A DNA stretch of 64,000 bases from positions 34,450,991 to 34,514,990 of the forward strand of contig JAKCOZ010000007.1 in the NCBI GenBank assembly GCA_022605955.1, given 5' to 3'. The notes beneath the pieces were generated by a model. That model ran no database searches. It saw only the letters and a program-made list of their open reading frames with translations, and had not been told where the DNA came from. Shown here one piece after another: positions 1 through 12,529 of the stretch. This DNA is from Rallus limicola. Lineage: Eukaryota > Chordata > Aves > Gruiformes > Rallidae. Each line of letters begins with the position of its first letter. The first letter of the stretch is position 1. The translations under genes and the position numbers were made by a program.

Positions 1-2916
1 CTCCTTTCAGTAAAACAGTCACCTTCATGATTATATATTTCTGCTATTCAAATCAAAGCAAAAATAAAACAATATATAATGTCTCATTGCATCCTAAATT
101 GAATACTGACCTAAGTTCACAAGTAACTACGATTTACATTAGATTATGTTTTGAATTAATGGTACTTTATTTTCCATAAGTCCAAAAAGTTACAGAATCT
201 CCTTACATGTTTAATAATGAGCTGCTGAATGCTATTTACCCATTTGCTATAGACATCAATGCCAGCACTTACGGGTACATCTGAGTGGCTCAGGATGATT
301 ATATTTCCTTCCTAGTTGTCCTACTCATTTCTGGGCCTCTCAGTACTACAGGAACCAGCAAATACAATTGAATATGAAAGAAATCCAGAAAAAAAAAATC
401 AAGTTGGTTGAAGTTATCAGGACTGACTGATGAGAAACACTGAGAAGGAAACTTGTGGCACTCCTAGAGAGAAGAAAGATGGCCCAGTGAATAAGTTCAC
501 CTTCACTTGGTGACCTTGGGCTAGTTATGAAAGCATCATGCAGATGGCAAATTCCTTGGGCCTTACATCCCTGTGAGTATTTTGTCAAGGTAACGAGTCT
601 TTTGAGGCCAAATACAGCTTTTATGAAACTTTTGACCCAAGGACATTAGTAGAATTTGGGCTGTGTCAAAATGGTATCTTCCTTCTCTTTCTCACCTCCA
701 CAAAAAAAGAAGTGTTTCCCTTCATCCTTGTCCATGTAATGGTAACACTATCGGATTATTCTAAAGTTTTTATGCATGAGAGTATAGGAGTGGGAGTGGG
801 AATAGGAAATACAAAACCCCAGAACAGATAGAGATCCACAAAAACCCAGGGAAGCATGATTGCTTTTTACCTAGGGACATTTACACCTGAAAACAGAAGG
901 ACTAGTTGGGATTTAAGTTTGAAAGAGGCCTAACTGGGAACAGGGTGACATTGGTGACAGCTGGGTGATGACTCAATACAATATAATAATACAATAGAAA
1001 ATTCTCTTAGCCCTCAGATGAGGAAAGCATTTGTTCTTGTGCGTGATTACAAACACATACAATCATACTGAATTAATTGGTACAATCTAAGTGCTTGACT
1101 AACCCTAGATCTTAACTGATAAGGATAATAAGTTGAATCCCCATATTTTTTGGCTTTTAGAACTTGTTAAATAGTGTGGAAAGTCAGCGGATTCTCAGGA
1201 ATCAAATATATAAATTGCCAATATATTGGATAACAGTCAAGAAGAAAATATTTTGCAGCGATTTTCCAGAGGAGAGAAAAAGATTTTTACACTCCTAATT
1301 TTCCTGAATTTGATATTGCTTAAGCTCTGTGTGATTCCATGCATAAATTATTTAATGACCTATTTTGGTTTGCTTTTGGGTTTTTTTTTGTTTTTCCGAG
1401 TAGAATACACAACCTAGCAGCAATAATATAAATATATATTTTGCATGTCTAATGAATATTTTAGGAAAGATATTAAGCAGCCAATTTTCATGTATGCTTG
1501 AACTGGATTTAACCTAACCAGAAAAACTCAAACAAGCAAAAGTTAATATTGTTTCTACAGTCACTGATGTAACAATAATAGTAGTTGTACACCACCATGC
1601 TGAAAATCAACTCCCTTTATGTCCAAACAATAGCGTGAATCACAGAATTCTGACCTTGATATACAAATGTGATCATGTAGTAATTATAGCTCTTGTGCTT
1701 TCTGTATAAACAGACTGCTTCATCTGGAAATGCTGTAGGGAAGGCTTCATTCTGCAATTTACAGCTAATGACTGAGCAGAAAGCTTTTAAATCCCAAGAA
1801 GTTTTAAAATAAAGCAGGTAGAAAAAACCTCATTTCCTCCAAATGAAAAAAATTAAACCGGTTATTTGAACTACAGGGAATCAAGTCGTTGCTCTATGTG
1901 TATTCTGTTGGAAAGCAGATCTTAGGAAGATTGCCTTCAAACTAACATTTTGCAAAGGCTACCAAAGCTGTTTTCGTGGGATAACTGACATGTTCTCCAA
2001 CAGCTGTGAGATTAAAGAAAATCTTTTTCATTTCATGCCAAAATCTGCTGTAGGTTTGTTCTGCTTGTTTCTTATGTTGGTATCACCCAAACAGGTTGTA
2101 ACAAGCGTGTTCTTTCGCTTTAATCGATGATTTGGAAAACACTAATAGGATGTGGTCTCACAAACTTCAGTGAAGCAAATCTGAGGGTATCTGTCTGTGG
2201 ACAAGTCACCTCACACTTGGTTTTAGTACGTCCCATGCAATAAAAGCTCCATCCTGACCTCGCAGATTAGCTGTATGTGTTTTCTGTGCCTCCATAAAAA
2301 TAGACCATCAAAATACTAGCATGCTTATAGGCACGTGCTAAATCCTAGAAGTAATAACGCAGTCATCGCTGAATTGCACTAACCAAAGCAGTGTGTGCAT
2401 GAATTTGTTAAATAGTCTGCCTTACCCAGAATGTCCATGTATAGCTGTCATTACAAGAGGACGTGAATGGGTTCTTAGGAGTTGCTGTCATTGACCTTAG
2501 GGAACCCAAAGGCAAAATGCATTAATGCATTGCATGGTCACTGCCTGGGCTGAGCATTTAGGCAGGGAAAGGCAGTACTCAGTGAAAGCCAGAGGCTGGT
2601 GACCCACAGGAGTGGATTTCTTGTCACAACACCTATGACTTGGCTTTCTGTTTCACCTCACCTTGTGCACTGGTGCCTACCTTACTGCATGGTCACATCG
2701 CTGCATACTGATCTCTGGCTCAGCTCAAGGTTTACAACTGACCGGTTCCTTTTCTGCTCATTTTAATGCCCATAATTCTGTTTCCCTTCAAAGCTGCTGA
2801 TTACAATGTCAAACCGAGCAAAGATCCCAGGAGTGACTCTGACTGACAGCCTCTTGTTAGTGAGTCTTTATTTGTAATGGCTCCTGAGAAATGTCAATTG
2901 CTCAGGTTTTAATGTA
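1..2916. other. Unique non-coding sequence, nothing recognised
   Basis: AT-rich single-copy sequence. Reading frames are short (under about 80 codons), begin and end arbitrarily and show no domain. No CR1 tail, tRNA-like fold or microsatellite beyond short A or T runs was seen. It lies beside the CR1 relic that starts at about 2917. Confidence 0.6.
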
Positions 2917-3310
2917 TTAAATAATTACAGTGATTATTTTAGGTGACTCTAATTTCTTAATCAAAGTGTTGATTTGGGTCAGAAATTTGTCACCAAAGTT
3001 CATAAGTATTAAATCAATTATATTGATTTTTTTTTTCAGGAAAACATCAACAAATATCAAAATAGCTTTCTTGAAATAAAATGTGTCTTCCTTAGTTCTA
3101 TCCTGATGGGCACGAATCACACTACTTTTCTCTGATTCTTTCTGTACAGTACCTGGGATTAGCCATTCCAGTGTTTTACCCTGGATTGATGTCAGGCTGA
3201 GAAGGTTATTAATCCTCAGGTCATTCCACTGAACTTTAAAATATATCAGCAAAGTATGAGCTTTCTTCCATTCATCTTGAAATAATCCACGTGTTTGAAT
3301 ATGTATGCAA
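2917..3310 (-). pseudogene. CR1-like LINE reverse-transcriptase relic, one open frame
   Basis: The minus strand carries about 130 codons without a stop that follow the CR1 reverse-transcriptase order. First comes a D-x-W-K-K-A block (about 3285-3265), matching the D-W-K-K-A-N segment of CR1. Next is S-L-T-S-I-Q-G-K with a following L-E, matching the family's S-L-T-S-V-P-G-K block. Then comes V-I-R-A-H-Q, matching V-I-x-x-x-Q-H-G-F. Last is a block ending N-F-G-D-K-F that aligns with the family's L-D-F-S-K-A-F block, where the first catalytic aspartate region has decayed. No flanking CR1 3' UTR or tail is present, and the YADD box is missing, so this is an internal fragment. Substitutions are heavy but there are few indels, which suggests an old copy. 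CR1 assignment rests on motif order only, and another CR1/L3-clade LINE is possible. Confidence 0.75.
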
Positions 3311-6300
3311 AATCAACTTAAAAATTCAGATAGTTTCTTGGACAGTATTCTCAGAAATAACTGATTAAAAATAATCTAGTTTCAGGAGATGGCATTACTG
3401 TTAGAATTGAAATTAGGTCACCACCCTCATCTGATGATATGATCATTATATGATTATGAAGTTATCATGATAGGATATTTGGGCTGTGCAAGTGGTTTAG
3501 AAGAATTTCACCAGGCAGCTTAAATCTGTTTTAGGAATTCATGCTGCAAAACATCCTAATTCTAAGACTCAATAGTTTTGTAATTTATTGACACTGTTGG
3601 TGTACGATGTTACAGGACACTTGTATAGAGGGCCAGAGGGCTTGAGCATACTTGTTAGGTAATTTTCCCCAGTCTCATTCAAAGGTGAATTTTCTTTAAG
3701 ACTCAGATATATCACAAAGAGATTTGTCTAAGTATTTGGACTGAAGGGCTCTCTACTCTTTGAAGCCTGTCTTTTGTTATTTGTCTAAGGGCTTCAGGGT
3801 GATGGTATTGTGACTTAAATCTCGTTGTATCCACTTAAGAGTGACCTTTTTATCACTCCTGACTGCATCCATCGGCTGATTCTTGGGCTCAGGGAAGAAT
3901 TTTCTTTTTGTGGAGGCAGCAGCTAATCAGTGTCTGCTGCCTGGCTTCAGACCTCTGCAGAGCTTTCACCGATCTCGTCAAGGGCCTTTTTTTATATTTG
4001 ATAACAAGGTTGCCATTTGCGGTCCAAGATTTGGAGTTACTTAAAATCTATTTCTAAAAACTCTGAGAGGCTAATTATGTATAGAAGTTTTTCCCACCTT
4101 CTCAATAAGATTAATCACTGCTTAATTATTTACTCAATATGTAGTCCCTAGCAAAACACCTTCTCTACGGTATATGGATAATAGATTAGCAATATAATCT
4201 GCATACAACATCAAGTCCTCTTGTCACTGACCCCACTTATTCTCAATAGCCACTGATTGCAGGCTGAATTCAGTATCAACACTGTGCAGCATGTATTTTA
4301 AGGAAAAAGTCATAAAAAGCAGAAACTAAACCTGATGGAGCCATGTTGACAATCAGCTTGTCTCTGCATGAAAAGTCTGGTGCATATAAAGTTTCAGTGT
4401 CCTTCCTACAGCAGCTTTTCTACTCTGCTGGCAGCTCAAAAGCAAAGCAAGTGACACACCTCCTGCTTCTAGCTTCTTGCATTGTCCTTGAATCCAAACA
4501 TCCTCAGAGAAGTCAGTAAACACATCTCATATATATATTTGTATGATGACTATATATTCTTGTGATCGAAGCCTGGCCTCTGCCACAAACCACAGCCTGA
4601 TGTGCTCATCTTCAGTCTGGGGGTCTCCAAGTACAGAGACAGTCTTTGATCAAAAGGATGACTCCGTGGTGCCAATCCTTCTTGTTGTGGTACCACTCTG
4701 CCCTTCAGAGTGCTGTGGTTTCCATGCCTTCAGTGTGTGCCAAGCAGAACCACTCCACTTAGGAGCCTTGTAAATATGTCACGTATTTTAGCTCCTATAA
4801 TACTCCTAGCCATCCTGTCCTTCAGAACTATAAAAACATCTCTACAGAATATCCCCAAATACAAGGCACACAAAGATGTTCCTAAGTGTTCTCTCTTTTG
4901 TTCTTCATGTCTGTATCTACCCCTACAGTGAGTCATGCCCAGACCCATGAGCATGCTCTTTGAAAGCATATGGGCTACCTATATAGAAAACTGAGATCAA
5001 CTCAAAGTGACAGAAAGGAGCCTTTAAAACAATCCAACTCAGGCCATGTAAATGGGATTCTTTACATCCACTTTAGTGAGCTCTGACTCAACTTTTAGAC
5101 TGTGGAATTGAGGTGTAGCTGACAAAGTGTCTTTACCTGGGCTGTTCAACCCAGGCTCCCTTTATCATTATTGATGATACAGTCAGTACAGACAACAGAA
5201 ACCAGGTTGCAGCTCACCTCATCCTACAAAAGTAGATGCTTAAAGGAGAGATACTAAAGTAGATGTCTACAAAGGTGAGATGAATCACAGCCTGAACTGT
5301 CTTGTTCATTCTACTGACTAAAAGAGAGAGAGTAGGGTTCCAAGTCCAGAAGTAGAGACACCTACCCCAAAGATGCTTCATGCACTGTGACAGGACTTAT
5401 GCAAGACCCTACTTCTAATTGTACATTCAAAAAGAGGAACCAGAAGGAAGAAAAGAAAATGAGAAAAATGAAACCTGTGGTGGAAATCCCCAGAAAATTC
5501 CACCATGCACTAGTAGAGCACCATCCATGGTGCACTTGCATGGATGCTGACATCTATTTCACTGACAATCTAATGGGAAGTTGCAATGATCTTTAGATAT
5601 TATTGAATAGAAGTAGTTACACAAATAAAGTACAATAAAATTCAATATGTTTTATATTTATACCAAGAGAAGAATGATGCAGCTGAAATATAACATTTTT
5701 TTTCCAGTTTCATTTATATCAGTTTCCTGATGAAGCTCATGTGATGGTACTTGGACTGCCTTCCTTGGTGACAGCATGACTTTATACTGAGGCAGAAGCA
5801 ATCAGATGATATAGTTTTAAAGAAGGTAGGAAAGCATTGAGACTTTCTCCCGGTCCTGATGGCAGTTAAAAATACTGAAGATATCACACATTACACCCTC
5901 TAAACATGTCCTATTATTTAATGAATTTCAAATAAATTAATTTTTACTCATGCAGTTAAACTGGCTAATAAGTTGCTAATATCTCAGAAAGTGACAGTGA
6001 GATGACTGTTTTGGATGCACTCAGATGTGGTTATCTCACATTACAGAAAGTGCATGGTGGGAGAGATGTGCATGTTGGGAATCTTGAGGTTTCTTCTGTC
6101 CTTCTGCAGCTGTAGAGCTGAGCTAACTGCTCAGTGAATACTTGCCAAGTGCCAGTGTTAAAAAAAGAGAAGGAAAAAAAAAGAAGAAGAAGAAAGACAA
6201 CTATTTCAAGAGGCAATTATCTAAATGAGATGGAGAAACCTGGGATGACTAAGCCCCCAATCTCTGGAGAATTTGTTCTGAGCACTTTGATGAATTTTAA

Positions 6301-7402
6301 AATGGTATTGCATTCTGGGTTTTAATAATGTACCCTTGCTCTTCTTCTTCTGGCTCTAGGATGCTGTTGTTAAGTCTATTATTTACAAAAGCCTATGGAA
6401 ACTGAGTTAATAAGGGAAAGTCACCAAAACCATGGCTGTGGAGCTGCCAGGTGCCCAAGGGCAGGTGAGAAGGTAGGTATGTGTGCTACTTTCAGCATCG
6501 CACCTACCAAGGCAGACCTTTTTATCTCTCATGTTAGGGATCTGTTTGACTTCAAGTTCAGCATATAAAATTAATTAAAAGGGACACAAGTTTTGGTACG
6601 GTCAGTGGTAATTTATGCAACTTTGTTTTCCTTCCTCTGATATATTAATGAAATGATCAAGAGGCAGCTCTGATTTAAAAACTACCAACGCCAATGGGAA
6701 ACATCAGTCCCCATCACTGGTTAAGTCAGTTTCTTCAGTGAAGAGTGCTTGAAGTGCAAAAGTTTTGCTGCTTGCAGTTGGAGTCATAAGCAAAACTGGC
6801 ACTGAAATACCAAGCCAAGTATAGGTTTTGGGTGGCTTAGTCCCTTTGGAAATTCAAAAGCCTGTGTCAGTAGCCCATATGTTTCTTTAGTCAGCATCTG
6901 GAAGGCCCTGGACACTTAAAAGTAGGTTCACAGGAGATGACATAGTAAGAAGGAGGCACCTAAACCACCTAAAAAGGACCTTGAGAGGTGCAACTGGGCT
7001 TTGATCTCGAAAAAATAGAGAATTCAGAGGTATCTCTCTGTAGCAGACCTGTGATCATGCATCACCCCTGGAAGTGGAAATTAAAGTTAGCCCTTCATAT
7101 CCTGTAAAAACACAGTGCCCCTTGTAACGCTTGAGCAGTTGGCAGCATTGTGTGCTAGGGAGTCTCCATGATCAATTCCCTCCAGGATTTCCAGCTCATC
7201 CACTCATGCAGATTCTCAAGACCACTTCTGCAAGGCCTAGAAATGGTTAGTAGTTACAAAACAATGAAGTGAAATCTTTCTTTGTGAAAACAAAACCAAA
7301 ACCATAGAGCATTGTGAATTTAACTCAGATTTTTTTTTCCCAGGGAACATCTGATCCAATTTAATTCAGTAAGTCCCATTTCAGTCATTAATCTCCAGCC
7401 AA
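3311..7402. other. Unique non-coding sequence
   Basis: No gene or interspersed repeat was recognised. The only internal structures are an A/G-rich strand-asymmetric tract at 6160-6198 and short T runs. Short reading frames at 4543-4969, 5362-5596 and 6031-6325 overlap on both strands and lack domains, so they are treated as chance. Confidence 0.55.
6160..6198 (+). repeat. Purine-rich (A/G) low-complexity tract
   Basis: Almost uninterrupted A and G, with GAA/AAG triplets toward its 3' end. It produces the lysine-rich and glutamate-rich shadow frame on the plus strand. Simple repeat, no function inferred. Confidence 0.85.
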
Positions 7403-7474
7403 TTTTTTTTTGTTTGGTTTGTTTTGTTTTTTGTTTTGTTTGGTTCAGGGTTTTTTTGTTTTGTTTTGTTTTAT
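7403..7474 (+). repeat. T/G-rich (TTTTG)n low-complexity tract
   Basis: Runs of T separated by single or double G, with several TTTTG units, one short interruption near 7444-7450, and ending in TTTTATT. An imperfect pentanucleotide microsatellite; it could also be the decayed A-rich tail of a minus-strand retroposed sequence, but no body of such an element is visible. Confidence 0.85.
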
Positions 7475-8560
7475 TGCACTCTATGATTTACTGCACAGCT
7501 CTCTGTTCATTATTACTTAGAGAAGCATTTGCTCAGATCCTCTTTCTCTTGATCTCCTCCTGATCAGGAAAATACTGTGCAGATGTGAACAGAAGTAAGA
7601 CTATTACTCCTTTGAGACAACTCTTCCTCAATTAAAAATAGCGTCTATGAGGGAAACTATGATCCTGCAGATAGCTTCTGCTTCTAAGGAGGACTACATT
7701 AACAGCACAAATGAGGCCAGGTTTATTTTACTTCAGGTCTGCTCTTTGCTGGAAATCCAGTGCAGTAGCTGACACAGTTAATATTGCATGAATATTGTGG
7801 GAGGACTTAAAAATGTTGAAATCCCACATATGTATCCTTCAGTACTTAGAAGAACCTGATCTGCCCAGTGCATTCCAGAATGAACCTATTTCCTTTTTGG
7901 GAAACAAATATCTTGTTTGTTTTTGTCATGCACAGGAAAGGACAAAGCAGAAACATATTTTCTCGTGATAACTACTGCTGAAACCAGAGGGTGTTGCCAG
8001 CATTCATGCAGATGCTACGTGGTCACTGTGGTCCTCCCTCTTCCCTTGGGTTGTGTCTGTGGGAACCAGAGCAAAGCCCGCTCAGTCTGCAACTGGATGA
8101 GACTCCTCATTTCTGGTGTTTGTGACCACCACTCATCCCCTATTAAACCTGGTAAGCTAATATAGATGTTGCAGATGGCTGGAGGTGGTAAGGAGCGAGA
8201 GCCCTGAGCGGTTCTTTCTGAGGATCTGAGTTTCTTTCCTGTTTAAGTTTCTATTCTGGAGGGAGACCAGTGCCTCTCGCCAAGATGCAAATTGACTTGT
8301 CTTCAACAGTCTGAGCCAGATGATGATTTCTATTTAGAAAGGGCCTTGAATTATAAAAAACAAATGTTCCACAGCTCAGGATTGAGATTCATTGTCCTGC
8401 ACTGGGAAACTTAAGAGGAAGTGCTGAACTCCTGTCTGCCGAAACCCTAATTAAGGGACAGAAATAACTGACCTCACTTTCAAAAGGTCATTGAAATCAT
8501 TTATCCAGGATGTTGGTATGTGCTAAGACTCTGAATTTTAGGCAACCAGCTTTTGAAAAT
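7475..8560. other. Unique non-coding sequence
   Basis: Single-copy sequence between the T/G-rich tract and the tail of the first minus-strand CR1. The open frame at 7917-8165 has no domain. Nothing else was recognised. Confidence 0.55.
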
Positions 8561-9116
8561 TACAGAATCACAGAATGGTAGGGGTTGGAAGGGACCTCAC
8601 CTAGTCCAAACACCCTGCCAGAGCAGGATAACCTAGAGCAGGCTGCTCAGGACAACATCCAGGCAGGTTTTGAATATCTCCAGAGAAGAAGACTCCACAA
8701 CCTCTCTGGGCAGCCTGTCCCACAGTAAAGAACTTCCTTCTGATGTTTAGATGGAACTTCCTATATTCCAGTTTATGTCCATTGCCTCTGGTCCTGTCAC
8801 TGGGCACCACTTAAAAGAAAACTGACCCTGTCCTCCTGACACCCACCTCTCAAGTATTTCATAAGCATTGATAAGATCTCCGCTCAGTCTTCTCTAGGCT
8901 AAAAACTCCCAAGTTCCTCAGACTCTCTTTGTGAGAGAGACATTCTAGCCCCCTAATCATCTTCATAGCCCTTTCTTGTACCCTCTCCAGTAGCTCCCTG
9001 TCCTTCTTGAACCAGGGACCCCAGAACTGCACAAAATATTCCAGATGAGGCCTCACCAGAGCAGAGTAGATGTGGAGGAGAACCTCCCTTGACCTGCTGG
9101 CCACACTTTTCATCAT
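8561..9116 (-). mobile_element. CR1 LINE 3' end, 5'-truncated
   Basis: Reading the minus strand gives the CR1 ORF2 C-terminal region (about 9116-8859), then the 3' UTR, then the CR1 tail at 8561-8575 (ACAGAATCACAGAATGG on the plus strand). The 85-codon frame contains the typical [27 protein letters not shown] and F-S-L-E-K blocks, with no internal stop to about 8859. This segment lies downstream of the reverse-transcriptase catalytic core. The 5' truncation at about 9116 is typical of CR1, which rarely inserts full length. The good preservation suggests one of the younger CR1 copies here. It cannot move on its own because endonuclease and catalytic domains are absent. Confidence 0.96.
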
Positions 9117-9123
9117 ACAGAAG

Positions 9124-9182
9124 ATTTAAGCTTTTGTTTAAAAAAAATATAATTAAAAAACCTGATTTAAGCTTTTATTTAC
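9124..9182 (+). repeat. Pair of 18-base direct repeats flanking an A-rich spacer
   Basis: Two copies starting GATTTAAGCTTTT at 9124-9141 and 9165-9182 differ at one base. They are separated by a 23-base A/T-rich spacer. They lie just beyond the 5' truncation point of the minus-strand CR1 (about 9116), so they may be local replication slippage or repair filler at the insertion junction. Confidence 0.85.
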
Positions 9183-10384
9183 AATGGCCAGTTTTAGCAA
9201 TCAGGGTCCTCTCCTGGTATTACTTATCTAAGCAAAACGTTGCGACTCTGCCAGCAGCCAGCACTAGTATTCAAGCAATACTGATTTCAGGATATTATCA
9301 TCCTCAGGAAATGCTTTTCAGATTAATGTAGGGGTTTCATGGCCTGTGGTATTGCAAGAAGGTATTTCTCCCAAGAAGAGAGAATTTAAGTACTGGGGTA
9401 AATCACAACAGGTGCCTTTCAACAAGTGTCACTGTTCCTAGAGCCATGCTGGCACATGCAGGTTTGCATGTCGCCAGGAGGACTTGGGAGGGCTGAAGCG
9501 CCACACTGGTGCCCTGACAGGAAAATGCCTTCGGAAGCTCTTTCCCCAGGCTGTGGGGAGCATAATGCTGCACTCCCATGGAAATGCTCTTTTCTTCTCA
9601 CAGTAGCAGTGGCTTTTGCCTTGAGGAGAAGGTACTCAGAGGTTACAAGTCATGTTTTTTTTCTTCTAGCCATCTGTCTGTTTTTAAAAAATATGTAGCA
9701 AACAGTTGAGACCTTTGTTCCTCCATCTTGAGGAGGGAGGTGTCACACATGTCTTCTGGGGGGACACATGCACACACAGTGCAGTTACCTCAGCTTCATT
9801 CCTAGAGACCAGGCTATGAATATTGCAGAGTTCTCACTAACACATTCTTGAAATTCCATTTAAATGATCTAAATTTCCATAATATAAGATTTGGGTTGGC
9901 TTTTTTTTCCCAGGTAGTAAATTTGGACACAAATAAGATTCCTTTAAATGATAAGGTGTCCTCCAGCATAATGAAAAAGTGTTGTCTAAGGCTCCCTTCT
10001 TTCCTTAGGGTCAGTCTAGACCAGGTCTCACTGGAAGGGGTCATGTTCCCTTTTGTGCCTGATCTGTCTAATGGTGCAACTAAATTGTAGGAGTTAAGTT
10101 GTAAGTCTCTCCCGCTTCAGTTGTAGTGACTGGAGGACTTTGCTTAGGAAACTGCCGATATGACTCTCCGGACATGGACCTATTGCAGATCCCAGCCTTG
10201 AGAAGCAGATGCTTATGGTCTTCAGGCTGTTTGGGAAGTGAAAGAGTCTTAAAAAAGGCAGAATTAGTTTTAGAAGTGATCCGTGGGGCAAGGAGGCTTC
10301 TGGCTGAAAAGGAACCTTACAGCCAGGCTGTTCCCCGTGTCTGAAGGCAATGGAAGGGACGAAGCATGGGAGTTCATGATATAC

Positions 10385-10398
10385 CATGTATATACATG
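10385..10398. repeat. 14-base perfect palindrome
   Basis: CATGTATATACATG reads identically on both strands. It is an alternating purine-pyrimidine stretch. Short palindromes of this size are expected by chance in AT-rich DNA, so no function is claimed. Confidence 0.8.
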
Positions 10399-11555
10399 TA
10401 TAAGCCACTCTATTGGGGGGGTGGGGTGCCGGGTTATGCAACTGCCTGAACTCTGTAGGGAGAAAAATATAAATCTCAGTAGTCAAGCAATTTCTTTAAT
10501 TCAGACTGGGTGTCAGGTCGGCTGTTGTATGGCTCTAGCGTAGAGGAACAAAACGTAACTTAGAGTCAGCTTTTGTCCTTCTACTGATGCCCTTTAATAT
10601 TCTCGACAGTAAGGAAATTTGTTTCAGCTGAGCCAAATCCCATTTGTATGTCTAGGTGGTGAGAACAAATACCAGCTACAGATCAGTTTGGGTCAGAAGT
10701 AGATTTCTAAACCCATTCTGGTCAACATGTGAACGTGATAGCTCCTTCTCAACCACAACTTCATAAGCACAGAAAATAAAAATTCTAAAGTTTAAATGAC
10801 CCACGAGATCTGTGATTTTGGCTAAGACTATCTTACCACTAATTAAATCTGGAGTCAGATTGTGACATTAATTTAAGACAAGAGTAAGATCAAAATTATA
10901 CCCTGCTGGTTGAGAATAATTTTAAAGCTCTACATTTAATGTAGAATTATGGTACCCATTAGTTTTAATAAAATATATTCAGGAATTATTCTACCAAGGT
11001 AGAGTTCCTCTTTGTTCATGAATATAGATAACCACTGAACTGTAGAAATTTCTGATCCTGTCAAGCTTTAGTAAGTACTCAGCTACTAATTATGAACAGA
11101 AATAAAAGGACACCTGCTGAAATAATTAGTAAGTGATGTGCAACTACAACCTGCCTCTGGTCAGGTGGATGGATCCTGTGTCCCACATCATCAGAAAATA
11201 CAGTCTTACACATTTTCTGAGAAAGACACTGTTAGATAAATGATTACATCAGGAAGCATATGAATTTGGGTCACTAATGAACCATTTGGATTTGAGCGCA
11301 GAAGGGAAGTAGCAATACAGTTAAACACTAAATTAGATAAAATGAACAGATGAGTTCCATGGTGCTGGCATAGATTTTATTTACCCACAAATAAATCTGG
11401 AATATTTCCACTGAATTCAGCTTGTAGCACTATTATAAATCAGGTAGGAGACTAGTCGGTAGTGATTTAATATCTCTAAATTCAGGACAAAGTTTCTTCC
11501 ATTAATTTGTCTACCCATTTTTGTCTACTAGTTTGTTGTACCCATATAAGCTTCC

Positions 11556-11571
11556 TTTTTTTTTTTTTTTT
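11556..11571 (+). repeat. T16 homopolymer
   Basis: Uninterrupted T run. It could be a decayed minus-strand retroposition tail, but no element body is visible beside it. Confidence 0.9.
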
Positions 11572-12529
11572 AATGGATGCTTAACATTTCTGTCAATTTA
11601 AGTAGAAAAAAGCCTACAAATCCTTGTTGCGAGTATCTGCAAGACAAATACATCCTGAGTATGAGGTCTGACATGGAAAGTCTTTCAGGTGAGATCCTGA
11701 AAAGCTGCTGTTGTAATCTGGGAAAATCCAGCTACATATCCTCCCTGTTCAGCTCTTTCATCCCATACATATGTCAACCACTGCTGGAGAGAGAATCCTG
11801 AAGTGCTGGCTGATGTGGTTTTACATTCCACAGCACCATAGTATCATGGTAAGCGCTTGGTGACATTCTGAGTCTAGATAATGCTTGTCTTGGTGCCTGA
11901 AATGTCTTGCTGCCTCTTGGCTGGCATTTCTGACCAGAACAAAATTGCTTTCTCTGCATTTGGCCAAGTGTTATAAAAAGGGAATGCAGCTGCACCAGCC
12001 TTGGCAGCAGATACCTCCCTCTTCTTGCCCTAGTGGTTTTGAGGAGCACATCACCTATGTGCTCTGCATTTCCCACTTACATGCTCTCAAATCCAGGAAT
12101 GAACAAGAAGAAAAGGGGAGCCAGACATGCTTCTCCTGCTGCCGATCTGGGTAGTGCCATGCAGTGACTTGTCTGTAGTCACATCATAATTCAGTGCTGG
12201 AAGATGGATACCCTAAGTGATTCAGGCATTAACTAGAAACTGATTTCTGTTCTCCACAGACTGGAGAACAGATAGGGAGCAATGCATGTGGTTGCAGATC
12301 CTCCCAGGACCTGAGGCAGAGCTCTGTTTCTAGCTGCAGCCCAAGTCCATCCGAATGCCAGAAGGGCAAAGCTCCAGGTGTGTAACCAAGAGAGAAGACT
12401 TGGCAAGGCCTTATTTGCCCTTTCTCCAAAGCAGGTTTAATTTTGAACCTTAAGGTCACACTCTGCAAGTTGTTTACTTTCCTGGATCAGGGGCCATTCT
12501 GGTGATCGTACAGATAGGGTATTTTTGTG

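Larger units (their letters stand above)
9117..12529. other. Unique non-coding sequence between two CR1 copies
   Basis: No gene was recognised. It holds an 18-base direct repeat (9124-9141 and 9165-9182), a 14-base perfect palindrome at 10385-10398, and a 16-base T run at 11556-11571. Frames at 9426-9698, 10094-10486 and 11774-12154 overlap others on the opposite strand and show no domain. Confidence 0.55.

Noticed and set aside
4385..4400. TATA-like GCATATAAAG as a core promoter
   Set aside because: Isolated word in AT-rich DNA with no initiator, CpG pocket or downstream reading frame.
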